From Peribacillus sp. FSL E2-0218 (lineage in GTDB: Bacteria; Bacillota; Bacilli; Bacillales; DSM-1321): 64,000 nt of DNA. The position numbers and the translations under genes were made by a program. The stretch's first letter is position 1, and every line of letters begins with the position of its first letter. The stretch is taken from NCBI RefSeq assembly GCF_037992945.1, contig NZ_CP150304.1, forward strand, positions 2,049,501-2,113,500, written 5' to 3'. Below, in pieces: positions 52,474 to 61,347 of this stretch. The notes below the pieces were generated by a model. It saw nothing but the letters and a program-made list of their open reading frames with translations. It was not told the origin of the DNA and made no database searches.

Positions 52474-54069
52474 ATGAAAACTTGGCAAAGATTTTATCCA
52501 GAAGAAACCCCTCCTGAAATTGAGATTCCCTTATTGTCCCTATATGGACTATTGGAGCGCTCTGCCAACCTTTACCCCTCAACGAAAGCCGTCATCGCCG
52601 GCGAGAATGAGCTGACTTATTTGGAATTGAAGGATGCCTCAGATTGGTTTGCCATGGATTTATTCAATAGGGGTTTTCAGATGAATGACCGGATAGCCAT
52701 CATGCTGCCAAATTGTCTGGAATATATCATTGCTTACTATGCGATCCATCGTTTGGGAGGTGTGGTCGTTCAAGTGAATCCCTTGTATCAGCCCAATGAA
52801 TTAGATGAGATATTGAGTGATTCCGAGGCAAAATGGTTCATTGGTCGTGAGGAACAACAGGAGAAATTGAGGGCGACAAGTTTTTCTGAGTTGGTGACGT
52901 TCGTTTCTGCCGACACAGTACGGAAGGGTGGACCAGTTCCAACGACGCTTGACAAGGAACTGCCTGAGATTTCCCTAGATCAAAAGGAAGCGGTGGCCTT
53001 GCTGCAATATACCGGAGGAACGACCGGGAAATCCAAGGGAGTCATGCTCACCCACTTTAATTTGATTTCCAACGTTCTTCAAGACTTTTCCTTTACGGCG
53101 GAACCTCTCAAACTCCAAAGTCCTGGCGAACGGATGCTTGGATTGACGCCATTATTCCATGTGTTTGGCAATGGACGATTGAATAGTGCCGTTTATGCAG
53201 GGGCGACATATATAACATTGGAAAAATTTGAAATCGATAAAGTGGTCGAGCTGATCCGAAAACATCGGCCCACCATATTTCCAGGTGTTCCGACGATGTA
53301 TATCGCCTTACTCAATCACCGGGATTTAACGGCAGACGATTTAAGCTGCTTTAAATACTGCAGCTGTGGTTCAGCCCCGCTCCCGATAGAAATCATCCAT
53401 CAATTCCAAACAGCTTTCAGTATCTCGATATCGGAGGGATTCGGCATGTCCGAAACCTCACCCACGACTCACAGAAACCCTGTTAATGGACAAAAGAAGC
53501 CCGGAAGCATTGGGATACCATACCCTAATACCGACGCAAGAATCGTAGATTTGAAAACGGGGACAAAAGGTATGACACCAGGCGAAGCAGGTGAATTGAT
53601 CATTAAAGGGCCACAGGTCATGAAGGGCTATTGGAAAAATCCAGGGGATACGGCAGCAGCTTTGCGGGATGGCTGGCTATACACCGGCGATATCGCGACG
53701 ATGGACGAAGAAGGGTATTTTTATATCGTGGGCCGGAAGAAGGATATGATCATTGCAAGCGGCTATAATATCTATCCAACCGAAGTGGAGGACATTATTT
53801 ATCAGCATCCTGCCGTGAAAGAAACGTGTGTATATGGCGTGCCGGATACATATCGCGGGGAAACGGTTAAAGCGGCTGTAATCATCAAGGAAGGACGAAC
53901 CGTCTCGGAAGCGGAAATCCGGGCGTTCTGCCGTCAACGCATGGCCCGTTATAAGGTGCCGCGGGAATTTGAGTTCAGGAAACAGCTCCCAAAATCAGCG
54001 GTAGGGAAAATATTGCGCCGTATCTTATTGGAAGAAGAAATGCAGCGCCATACAGCAGGTGAACTATGA
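52474..54069 (+). CDS. AMP-forming acyl-CoA synthetase 2
   Basis: 531-residue paralogue of the first synthetase, with QYTGGTTGKSKGVMLTH, SEGFGMSETSPTTHRN, DGWLYTGDIATMDEEGYFYIVGRKKDMI and SAVGKILRR. The binding-pocket regions differ from the enzyme at 45223, so the two probably handle different acids or steps. ATG 52474 and TTG 52471 both follow GTGGGAGAG. Last gene before the terminator at 54103. Confidence 0.9.
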   Translation: MKTWQRFYPEETPPEIEIPLLSLYGLLERSANLYPSTKAVIAGENELTYLELKDASDWFAMDLFNRGFQMNDRIAIMLPNCLEYIIAYYAIHRLGGVVVQVNPLYQPNELDEILSDSEAKWFIGREEQQEKLRATSFSELVTFVSADTVRKGGPVPTTLDKELPEISLDQKEAVALLQYTGGTTGKSKGVMLTHFNLISNVLQDFSFTAEPLKLQSPGERMLGLTPLFHVFGNGRLNSAVYAGATYITLEKFEIDKVVELIRKHRPTIFPGVPTMYIALLNHRDLTADDLSCFKYCSCGSAPLPIEIIHQFQTAFSISISEGFGMSETSPTTHRNPVNGQKKPGSIGIPYPNTDARIVDLKTGTKGMTPGEAGELIIKGPQVMKGYWKNPGDTAAALRDGWLYTGDIATMDEEGYFYIVGRKKDMIIASGYNIYPTEVEDIIYQHPAVKETCVYGVPDTYRGETVKAAVIIKEGRTVSEAEIRAFCRQRMARYKVPREFEFRKQLPKSAVGKILRRILLEEEMQRHTAGEL

Positions 54070-54102
54070 GTTGCTGTATGGCAGCTGACACGAAAATCAA
54101 AC

Positions 54103-54145
54103 AACCGCCAAATAAGAGAACATTCCCTTGTCTGGCGGTTTTATC
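54103..54145 (+). terminator. Terminator of the acyl-CoA operon
   Basis: AACCGCCA and TGGCGGTT enclose a 22-base loop and are followed by TTTATC. It lies between convergent units. Confidence 0.7.
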
Positions 54146-54157
54146 TTAACTACTACA

Positions 54158-54937
54158 CTATTTTCCTATTAAGGGAACTTCAAACGAAGTGCCCTTCATC
54201 AATGATTCATGTGATTCACCATCTGATATATCGTCTGTCGTGAATGAAAAGGACGCGAGCTCCTCAATGTTTTCCTCTGGATCGATCAATAAGCCAATTG
54301 TGCCTTCCCTCTTTTCGCCTGGTTGGTAATCCGAGCGGCTGACTTTTTTTGTCCCGATGAACGTATCACCGGAGTGGATGAAATTTTTAGTGGGCACATC
54401 ATATGTAAGGTTACCATTGAAGGTGACATTTTCCATGCTGTAGAACTGGAGCTCCTTCGAATCTTTATTTTCCACGGAATAAGTAATTTCCAGGTAAGAA
54501 ACCCGTTCGTCAATATCCGCTTTGGACCAGGCGGCTTTTTGGTCGATTTCCTCCATGCTTAAATGGTCTTTATAATAGATCGAGTAGGCCTCTTCAAAAC
54601 TCAGACCAGTATAAGACTCCAGCTCTTTCTCTGCTTCGTCAGTAAGCGAGGATAATTGAATTCTGCGAATATCCTTGATCGTGATCACCATGTGAGCTAA
54701 TTCAAACGACTTATTAACTGGCTTGGTCTCAAGTAAGGTGAGTGTTCCCCAATTTTTTTGATGGACCTTATCCCCGACTTTTTCAAGGTGAGGTCCGCCA
54801 AATTCCTCAACTACAGGGATCTTGGACTTCTCGGTTTTTCTACTTTCACGTTTTTGCGGTTCATTCTCGCTGCTGGAATTATTGAAGGCCAATACACCTA
54901 ATGAAACGAGCAATAATCCAGCCAGTGCTGATAGCAT
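54158..54937 (-). CDS. Exported protein of unknown function
   Basis: 259 residues as read from ATG 54937: a hydrophobic N-terminus (MLSALAGLLLVSLGVLAF), a charged linker and a beta-rich domain (WGTLTLLETKPVNKSFELAHMVITIKDIRR; YSVENKDSKELQFYSMENVTFNGN) like DUF4352/DUF5067-type secreted proteins, though I do not recognise the exact family. The start is odd: no ribosome site fits 54937, whereas AGGAGTG is correctly placed for a non-standard ATC at 54952, which would add IRKRW and complete a normal signal peptide. Confidence 0.72.
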   Translation of the reverse strand: MLSALAGLLLVSLGVLAFNNSSSENEPQKRESRKTEKSKIPVVEEFGGPHLEKVGDKVHQKNWGTLTLLETKPVNKSFELAHMVITIKDIRRIQLSSLTDEAEKELESYTGLSFEEAYSIYYKDHLSMEEIDQKAAWSKADIDERVSYLEITYSVENKDSKELQFYSMENVTFNGNLTYDVPTKNFIHSGDTFIGTKKVSRSDYQPGEKREGTIGLLIDPEENIEELASFSFTTDDISDGESHESLMKGTSFEVPLIGK

Positions 54938-55000
54938 CCATCTTTTTCTGATATTTCATCACTCCTTGTCTTACATCATTGATGTCCCATACTATAATAT

Positions 55001-55028
55001 ACCATCCATCCTTTACCATCCATCCTTT
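55001..55028. repeat. Tandem 14-base duplication
   Basis: ACCATCCATCCTTT occurs twice back to back (55001-55014, 55015-55028) in the region between divergent genes. No role is evident. Confidence 0.8.
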
Positions 55029-55120
55029 GCAAAACATGAAAAATGTGAGCTATGCTTGTAACCGCATACAAAAACGCTTGCCATTACAAAATAAACCTGT
55101 TAATCTATTTTTAAGAATAA

Positions 55121-55212
55121 TCTAAACGTTTACATTTTTATAAACTCTTAAATGAGAATCGTATCTTGATATATCTGATGCTTGTCTTGAAAAATCTAAA
55201 CGTTTACATTTT
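55121..55212. promoter_or_regulatory. Two identical LacI-type operators
   Basis: TCTAAACGTTTACATTTT occurs at 55121-55138 and 55195-55212, centred on the palindrome TAAACGTTTA typical of LacI-family operators. Their 74-base spacing equals about seven helical turns, which suits looping. The second lies just before the GAGGTG ribosome site of the LacI gene. Each also fits the cre consensus with one mismatch, so CcpA could compete. Confidence 0.8.
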
Positions 55213-55226
55213 GAGGTGTCAACAAA

Positions 55227-56249
55227 ATGGAATCTAAACCAAATATTCAGGATGTTGCAAGTCTAGCAAACGTCTCCATTGCCACGGTATCCCGGGTCAT
55301 CAATAACCAAGGAGGAGTCCGTAAAGTAACGGAGGAACGGATCCTTAAGGCAATCGAGGAACTGGGCTATATCCGCAGTGCAGCAGCAAGGACCATGAAG
55401 CTAAAAGAAACGAAAACGATTGGCGTCATTGTACCTGATATCAAGAATCCGTTCTTTCCGCTAGTAATGGCAGGAATCGAACAAAAAGCACGTGAAAAGG
55501 AGTACTTCACCATTTTAAGCAGCACGAATGAATCGCCCAAGATTGAAGAAGAAATCGTGAAAAATTTCATTGAGCGTGGCGTGGATGGAGTGATCATCAC
55601 AACGGCAAATGAAAACGGCGATCATCTAAAGCTTCTTGAAGAACAAGGAATCCCTGTCGTAGCGGTTGACCGAAGCATTAAAAAATGGGAAGTGGATACG
55701 GTTCTTGTAGATAACAAGAAGGGGGCCTATCAGGCAGTACAGCAATTGATTTTACAAGGGCATGAAAAGATTGCGATCATATGCGGACCCTTGAATACGA
55801 CCCCTGGGCTTGAGCGGTACTTGGGCTATCAACAAGCCTTGGCAGATTACAAAATCGAATTGGATGAACGATATGTCATTCAAGGTGATTTCGGGGAGCA
55901 AAGCGGCTATCAGTGTACAGAGAGGCTTTTTGACCTTGATGAGAGGCCGACTGCCATTTTTTCTTCCAACAATTTGATGACGATCGGCTGTATGAAGGCG
56001 CTGGAGGATGTAAACTGGAGGCTTGGCAGCGAGGTATCGTTCATAGGTTTTGATGATGTGGATATTGCAACATTTTTGAACCCTAAGCTTAGTGTCGTAG
56101 CAAGGCCAATGAATTCCATAGGAGAGATTGCCTTTTTACTGTTGCATGAACGGATTAGTTTAAAGGGGAATCTTCCAAAACGGGAGTATTTATTGTCTCC
56201 GGAGCTTAAAATCAGGCAGTCTTGCCGATTGGTGAACCCGACGTTTTAA
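55227..56249 (+). CDS. LacI-family transcriptional regulator
   Basis: 340-residue regulator: helix-turn-helix (NIQDVASLANVSIATVSRVINNQGGVRKVTEERI), hinge, then a periplasmic-binding-like sensor domain (TIGVIVPDIKNPFFPLVMAGIEQKA to SFIGFDDVDIATF) related to RbsR. It probably represses its own gene and the downstream permease, epimerase-like and kinase genes through the two operators in front. The effector is likely deoxyribose or a related pentose. Confidence 0.9.
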   Translation: MESKPNIQDVASLANVSIATVSRVINNQGGVRKVTEERILKAIEELGYIRSAAARTMKLKETKTIGVIVPDIKNPFFPLVMAGIEQKAREKEYFTILSSTNESPKIEEEIVKNFIERGVDGVIITTANENGDHLKLLEEQGIPVVAVDRSIKKWEVDTVLVDNKKGAYQAVQQLILQGHEKIAIICGPLNTTPGLERYLGYQQALADYKIELDERYVIQGDFGEQSGYQCTERLFDLDERPTAIFSSNNLMTIGCMKALEDVNWRLGSEVSFIGFDDVDIATFLNPKLSVVARPMNSIGEIAFLLLHERISLKGNLPKREYLLSPELKIRQSCRLVNPTF

Positions 56250-56346
56250 TTGTATGAAAAGGGCACTGGACATTCAATCATCCAGTCGTCCATTTCCTTT
56301 CACGAATTGAAAGCGCTTTATTTTAAATGGGGAAAGAGAGTGTGAA

Positions 56347-56782
56347 ATGAACAAGGAAAAAATGATTGACCATACCTTATGAAAGGCTGAAGCAACAAAA
56401 AAACAGAACATGACTCTTTGTGATGAAGCAAGAGAATAGGGGGTTGCCTCTGTATGTGTGAATCCGGTCTGGGTGAAAACGGCGGCAGAAGAATTTAAAG
56501 GAAGTGATGTGAAGGTTTGCACGGTTACCAGCTTTCCGCTCAGTGCCTCGACGGCTGCGATAAAAGCGTTGGAAACAGAGAATGCCGTTCAAAATGGCGC
56601 CGAAGACGTGCTATGATTTTAGCGATTGGATTATGGAAATCAGATGAATATGATGAGGCGGAGGCTGACATCAGGATTTGAAAGCGATGGTTCGGGCTGG
56701 TGCCACTCAAATAGGGGCAAGCTCCGGGGCGGCGATCATGGACGGCGAAGCAGTCGAAGGTGAATACCGATATAGCGTGTAA
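56347..56782 (+). pseudogene. deoC: Deoxyribose-phosphate aldolase (deoC) remnant
   Basis: Reads MNKEKMIDHTL, stop (56380), KAEATKKQNMTLCDEARE, stop (56437), GVASVCVNPVWVKTAAEEF, KGSDVKVCTVTSFPLSAST, NAVQNGAEDV, stop, and then, after a shift, LKAMVRAGATQIGASSGAAIMDGEAVEGEYRYSV to the end. These are the N- and C-terminal parts of DeoC; about 100 central residues, including the catalytic lysine region, are missing. At least two nonsense codons and one deletion make it non-functional. It lies between the LacI gene and the sugar permease. Confidence 0.9.
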
Positions 56783-56823
56783 GGGCTTTTTTAAAACTAA
56801 TGGACACAAGGAGATGTTAAAAA

Positions 56824-58170
56824 ATGAAAAAACAAAACTTAATTCAGCTGTCAGATGGTTATTTGAATCGTACGCCTATTTTTCAGTTTATCCTGTTGTC
56901 TTTGCTTTTCCCGTTATGGGCGGTTGCCGCCAGTTTGAACGATATCCTGATCGCACAGTTCAAGCATGTATTTGAGTTGACAGATTTTGCGAGTGCTTTA
57001 GTGCAGAGCGCATTTTATGGGGGGTATTTCCTGATTGCGATACCAGCTTCAATGGTGATTAAGAAAACGAATTATAAATTTGCCATCATTACCGGTTTGC
57101 TTTTTTATATTATAGGCTGCTCGTTGTTTTATCCAGCATCGCATATGGCTACGTATACGATGTTTTTATTCGCGATCTTCTCCATCGCGATCGGCCTGGG
57201 GTTTCTTGAGACGGCTGCAAATACATATAGTTCGATGATTGGGCCGCGAAAGTATGCGATTCTTCGCTTGAATATCAGCCAAACCTTTTATCCTATCGGT
57301 GCGATTTCTGGAATCTTATTAGGGAAATACCTTGTATTCCAGGAAGGGGCAAGCCTCGAGGCAAGGATGGCGACGATGTCGCCGGCAGAGGCTCAGGCCT
57401 TTGGGCTGAAAATGCTTGAAAATACGCTGGAACCGTATAGATTTATGATTTTCGTCCTGATCGGTATCTTGATCTTGTTCATTTTGACCAAGTTCCCATC
57501 ATGTAAGCCCGAAGGGAAGAGCGGCAATGCTTCTGGGAAATCACCTGGGATCATGAGAACGCTTAAATACCTGGGTGGAAACAAACGATTCCGGAAAGGA
57601 GTGGCCGCGCAATTTTTATACGTGGGGATGCAGGTAACGGTTTGGTCCTTTACGATTCGCCTTGCGCTCGATTTAAATCCCGACATCAATGAGCGTACCG
57701 CATCAACCTTTATGGTATATAGTTTCAGTGCTTTCTTTGCAGGCAAGTTCATTGCGAATTTCTTGATGACCCGTTTTTCGCCAGCAAAAGTATTGGTCAG
57801 TTACGCCATTATTGGTTCAGCGCTTCTTGCCTATGTGGCATTCGTACCGAATATGACAGCGGTGTACGCAGCCGTTGCGGTCAGCATGCTGTTCGGGCCA
57901 TGCTGGGCGACGATTTATGCGGAAACGCTTGAAGTCATCCAAGATAAGAAATATACCGAAACGGCCGGTGCGATCCTCGTCATGGCCATTGTAGGGGGAG
58001 CCTTCATTCCTGCGTTGCAAGGGTTTGCATCTGATTTCTTCGGTTCGATGCAACTGGCTTTCCTTGTATCCATGGCCTGCTTCATCTACGTTGGCTTCTA
58101 TTTCTTCGGTGAAATGAAAACGCAAAAAGTCACAATTCAGGCTGCAGAAAAGCCAGCATCATCATTGTAA
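56824..58170 (+). CDS. FucP-type sugar:proton symporter, deoxyribose permease candidate
   Basis: 448 residues, 12 helices, of the fucose permease branch of the MFS (ILLSLLFPLWAVAASLNDILIAQFKHVFELTDFASALVQSAFYGGYFLIAIPAS; FLETAANTYSSMIGP). In Salmonella the deoxyribose permease DeoP belongs to this branch. The neighbours (deoC remnant, epimerase-like, ribokinase-like) favour deoxyribose as substrate. It starts at ATG 56824 behind AAGGAGA. Confidence 0.85.
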   Translation: MKKQNLIQLSDGYLNRTPIFQFILLSLLFPLWAVAASLNDILIAQFKHVFELTDFASALVQSAFYGGYFLIAIPASMVIKKTNYKFAIITGLLFYIIGCSLFYPASHMATYTMFLFAIFSIAIGLGFLETAANTYSSMIGPRKYAILRLNISQTFYPIGAISGILLGKYLVFQEGASLEARMATMSPAEAQAFGLKMLENTLEPYRFMIFVLIGILILFILTKFPSCKPEGKSGNASGKSPGIMRTLKYLGGNKRFRKGVAAQFLYVGMQVTVWSFTIRLALDLNPDINERTASTFMVYSFSAFFAGKFIANFLMTRFSPAKVLVSYAIIGSALLAYVAFVPNMTAVYAAVAVSMLFGPCWATIYAETLEVIQDKKYTETAGAILVMAIVGGAFIPALQGFASDFFGSMQLAFLVSMACFIYVGFYFFGEMKTQKVTIQAAEKPASSL

Positions 58171-58250
58171 GTTCAGAAACGAATCTTCGGCATAGGGAAA
58201 AGTTCAAGCACCGCTTCCCTGTGCGAAGATAAAGTGAAAGGGTGGAAGGA

Positions 58251-59264
58251 ATGAAGGGAATAATCGGACTGCAACGGAATTATTTTAAAGAAAGCCGCAC
58301 ACCGTTTTTTACCAACGAAGAATTCACTGTTAACTTATTCCGCTATCCATCAGGCATTGAAGCGATCGAGATTACCAATTCAAGAGGCAGGATGGTGGTT
58401 CTACCATACATGGGCCAAATGATTTGGGATTTGGAATTTGACGGTGTAGATCTTAAAATGAAGAGTATGTTCGCCCAGCCCAAAAAGGCTGATAGCATCA
58501 TAGATACATATGGTTGCTTTGCTTTCCATTCAGGGCTTATCAGCAATGGCTGTCCGGGGCCTGATGATGACCATGAAATGCATGGAGAAATGCCCTGTGC
58601 CGAGATGGACAGTGCCTGGCTGGAAATAACCGATTCGTCCGTAAAAATCTGCGGCCGGACCGAATATATAAAAGGTTTCGGCCACCATTACCTAGCTTCT
58701 CCGAGCGTTGAAATGTTCAAAGCGAAAGGGTCGATCCAGATGACCATGGCTGTGAAAAATCTATCGGGCGAAGTGATGCCGCTACAGTATATGTGTCATA
58801 CAAACTATGCTTACTTGGAAAATGCCGAAATGAAGCAAAATATCCCGAACAGCGCTTTCAAGCTAAGGGAGTCGATTCCAGATCATGTGAAACCGACCGA
58901 TAAATGGCTGGGTTATAATAAGAAGCTATTAAATGGCGAGGCATTGCTTAAAGCAATAAATCATCCTGAAATGTATGATCCCGAAATCGTGTTTTTTGCA
59001 GACGAGCTGAATCTTTATCAGGAAGTAGCAGAGTTCGAGATGGTTTCACCTGACGGAATCACGTTTTTTACCCGTTTTTCGACAGCTGAATTGAACTACG
59101 CCACAAGGTGGTTATTGCATAACGTCAATCAGCATGTCGCTTCTTTCGTCCTGCCGGCAACAAGCCGTCCAGAAGGCTTCAGCGCCGCAGAAAAAGCAGG
59201 AACGTTGATGATGCTTGGAGCAGGGGAAGAGAGGACGTTCACGATAGTGACCGGAAAGAAATAA
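58251..59264 (+). CDS. Aldose-epimerase-like protein, DeoX candidate
   Basis: 337-residue beta-sandwich protein of the galactose mutarotase superfamily (DUF4432 type): FRYPSGIEAIEITNSRGRMVVLPYMGQMIWDLEFDG, CFAFHSGLISNGCPGPDDDHEMHGEMPC and MQYMCHTNYAYLENA-like blocks. It probably handles the ring or anomer form of the sugar. The Salmonella deoxyribose operon deoQKPX ends with a protein of this kind. ATG 58251 is spaced from AAGGGTGG; GTG 58242 would overlap it. Confidence 0.82.
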   Translation: MKGIIGLQRNYFKESRTPFFTNEEFTVNLFRYPSGIEAIEITNSRGRMVVLPYMGQMIWDLEFDGVDLKMKSMFAQPKKADSIIDTYGCFAFHSGLISNGCPGPDDDHEMHGEMPCAEMDSAWLEITDSSVKICGRTEYIKGFGHHYLASPSVEMFKAKGSIQMTMAVKNLSGEVMPLQYMCHTNYAYLENAEMKQNIPNSAFKLRESIPDHVKPTDKWLGYNKKLLNGEALLKAINHPEMYDPEIVFFADELNLYQEVAEFEMVSPDGITFFTRFSTAELNYATRWLLHNVNQHVASFVLPATSRPEGFSAAEKAGTLMMLGAGEERTFTIVTGKK

Positions 59265-59277
59265 GGAGGAACAATAA

Positions 59278-60198
59278 ATGGACATAGCAGTGATTGGATC
59301 GAATATGGTGGATTTGATCTCGTACATCGTGGACATGCCAAAAGAAGGAGAAACGCTTGAGGCACCGGATTTTAAAATGGGCTTCGGCGGGAAAGGTGCC
59401 AACCAAGCGGTTGCAGCCGCCAAAATGGGCTCAAAGGTGATGATGGTAACGAAGGTCGGCGATGATCTTTTTGCGGATAACACGATCAAAAATCTTGAAA
59501 GCCATGGGATTGATACGGAATTCACCAGTAAAGTGACTGGCACATCAAGCGGGGTGGCACCGATTTTTGTCGATCAAGAATCAAAAAACCGCATCCTGAT
59601 CATTAAGGGAGCAAACCAGCACTTGCTGCCGGCGGATGTCGACCGTGCCGCAGGGAAGCTTAAGACAGCTTCCTTGATTATCCTTCAGCTTGAAATTCCG
59701 CTTCCAACCGTTTACCGTGCGATTGATTTTGGTCGCGAACATAACATTCCGGTCATAGTAAATCCGGCTCCTGCGTCAAAAGAACTTGATTTTGATTATG
59801 TGTGCAAAAGTGACTTTTTTATCCCTAATGAGAGCGAACTGGAGATTTTAACGAACATGCCTGTTGCTACAGATGAACAAATTAAGGAAGCGGCGTCCAT
59901 TCTCATAAATAAGGGCGTTGAAAATGTAATCGTAACGATGGGAAACCGGGGAGTCATGTGGATAACGAAGGAAAAAAGTGTGAAGGTTGCGTCGCAGAAA
60001 GTGACAGCGGTAGATACAACCGGAGCGGGGGATGCCTTCATAGGCTGCTTTGCCCACTTCTTAGTGCAAAATGGGGATGTACTCCAGGCGATAAAAAAGG
60101 CTGCAGCCTTTGCCGGATTAAGTGTCACGAAACGGGGAACTCAGTCTTCTTATCCAACGAGTGTGGAATTGGAAGCGTTCTTAATGTCGCGAAATTAA
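59278..60198 (+). CDS. Ribokinase-family sugar kinase, deoxyribokinase candidate
   Basis: 306-residue PfkB-type kinase: GFGGKGANQAVAAAKMG near the start, NPAPA in the middle and the ATP/anion-hole motif DTTGAGDAFIGCFAHFL (catalytic Asp) near the end. It starts 13 bases after the epimerase-like gene behind AAGGAGGAA. It would phosphorylate deoxyribose or ribose. Deoxyribose-5-phosphate would then need an aldolase, whose local copy is decayed. Confidence 0.88.
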   Translation: MDIAVIGSNMVDLISYIVDMPKEGETLEAPDFKMGFGGKGANQAVAAAKMGSKVMMVTKVGDDLFADNTIKNLESHGIDTEFTSKVTGTSSGVAPIFVDQESKNRILIIKGANQHLLPADVDRAAGKLKTASLIILQLEIPLPTVYRAIDFGREHNIPVIVNPAPASKELDFDYVCKSDFFIPNESELEILTNMPVATDEQIKEAASILINKGVENVIVTMGNRGVMWITKEKSVKVASQKVTAVDTTGAGDAFIGCFAHFLVQNGDVLQAIKKAAAFAGLSVTKRGTQSSYPTSVELEAFLMSRN

Positions 60199-60220
60199 GG
60201 CAAGAGGGTAGGACAAGCCG

Positions 60221-60257
60221 GACAGGTGGCAAACTTTTTGCCGCCTGTCTATTTTTG
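60221..60257 (+). terminator. Terminator after the sugar kinase gene
   Basis: GACAGGTGGCAAA and TTTGCCGCCTGTC-type arms form a stem with one wobble, followed by TATTTTTG. Confidence 0.8.
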
Positions 60258-60448
60258 TATCATCAATCAACCACAAAAAGCAACAGCTCCGGTCTCCACT
60301 GGGATTTTTGATGATTGTACAAGCCATTTATATGTAAATCCATATCATGTTACAAAAGGGATACTGTATGGAAGGCTTAGTTTGGTGATCTTGGGCCTTT
60401 CTAAAAAACAATCGTCTGGCACATTTACTTAAAAGGAGACGTGTAAAA

Positions 60449-61021
60449 TTGTTGCTAAATAACAGTGGAAAAGAAAAAGGCCTACAAATGAATAAAGGTT
60501 CCATGTTGCGACCTGAAGAGATACAAGCCATTGACTCATGGGTAGCAAAAATGGGGAAGCACCATTTTTTTGAAACGACAACACAAAGAATGACTTCCGC
60601 TACAAAAACGCTGAACCTTCAATATGAAATGATCGGGCATGGCTATAATCGAATCGTTTATGATCTGGATAATGGCTATATATTAAAAGTTGCCCTGTCC
60701 GAGGTAGGTATGGTGGCCAACGCAAATGAAGCACACATCTATAATAATTGCAGGGAGGAAGTTAGAAAGTATATTTGTCCGGTTAGTGAATATGATTCTG
60801 GCTGGATCATCATGAAGAAGATGGACACAAGCGTGCGGCATGTAGTCCTTGACTATATGAAGCTTATCAAGCTCGAAATTATATTTCTGAAGTATGGCAT
60901 GATTCCAATCGATTTGCGAATCGCAAATGTCGCTTTTTCCGAAGAACAAGAAATGGTCGTCATTGATTATGGCCTTTTCACGATGGATCTCAAAAGCCCT
61001 GTGTTTCGCTGGTTCATATGA
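60449..61021 (+). CDS. Protein-kinase-like fold protein, YrzF-like
   Basis: 190 residues with a minimal kinase fold: a Gly-rich turn (MIGHGYNRIVYDLDNGYILKVALSE with the Lys), a helix-Glu (EAHIYNNCREE), hinge (WIIMKKMD), catalytic segment IPIDLRIANVAF (Asp-Leu-Arg, Asn) and metal-binding VVIDYGLF. It resembles small Bacillus kinases such as YrzF; substrate is unknown. The TTG at 60449 follows AAAAGGAGA; ATG 60488 is less likely. It stands alone. Confidence 0.68.
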   Translation: MLLNNSGKEKGLQMNKGSMLRPEEIQAIDSWVAKMGKHHFFETTTQRMTSATKTLNLQYEMIGHGYNRIVYDLDNGYILKVALSEVGMVANANEAHIYNNCREEVRKYICPVSEYDSGWIIMKKMDTSVRHVVLDYMKLIKLEIIFLKYGMIPIDLRIANVAFSEEQEMVVIDYGLFTMDLKSPVFRWFI

Positions 61022-61273
61022 AGGTTCACAACCATTTGCAAGGATTGGGTGATTACCTTTGGGAGATGGATGTTTCTGTCCATTTGTGATTGCCACTGCA
61101 TTTCACCCTCTTCCTAACTCTCTTTTGATCGGATGAATAGAGAAGGATTGTTAGGTAGCAATCAATCCTTGAAAATGGAAAATGAAAAAGGGAAAATCCC
61201 TATTACAAGCCGAATTCTCGAGTAAACAGCTTTTACGCAAGAATAAAAGTACACAAATTTACGCTTCTGAGTG
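61022..61273. other. Intergenic region before the sulfur operon
   Basis: About 250 bases up to the sulfur operon promoter. One hairpin without a T run is visible near 61143-61170 (AAGGATTG, CAATCCTT). No coding sequence is supported. Confidence 0.45.
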
Positions 61274-61302
61274 TTGACGTAATATATTTTTTAGCATAAA
61301 AT
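61274..61302 (+). promoter_or_regulatory. Sigma-A promoter of the sulfur-transfer operon
   Basis: TTGACG at 61274-61279 and TAAAAT at 61297-61302 are 17 bases apart, with a CsoR/CstR-type palindrome starting at the end of the -10 box. Confidence 0.75.
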
Positions 61303-61320
61303 ATACCCCAGTGGGTATAT
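61301..61320. promoter_or_regulatory. CsoR/CstR-type operator
   Basis: ATATACCC and GGGTATAT form a perfect palindrome around CAGT. This is the shape of CsoR-family sites, and CstR uses such a site in front of persulfide-detoxification genes of the same kind as those downstream. The regulator gene is not in the window. Confidence 0.75.
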
Positions 61321-61347
61321 AAAAAGCGAAAAGGAGAAAAAACAGAG

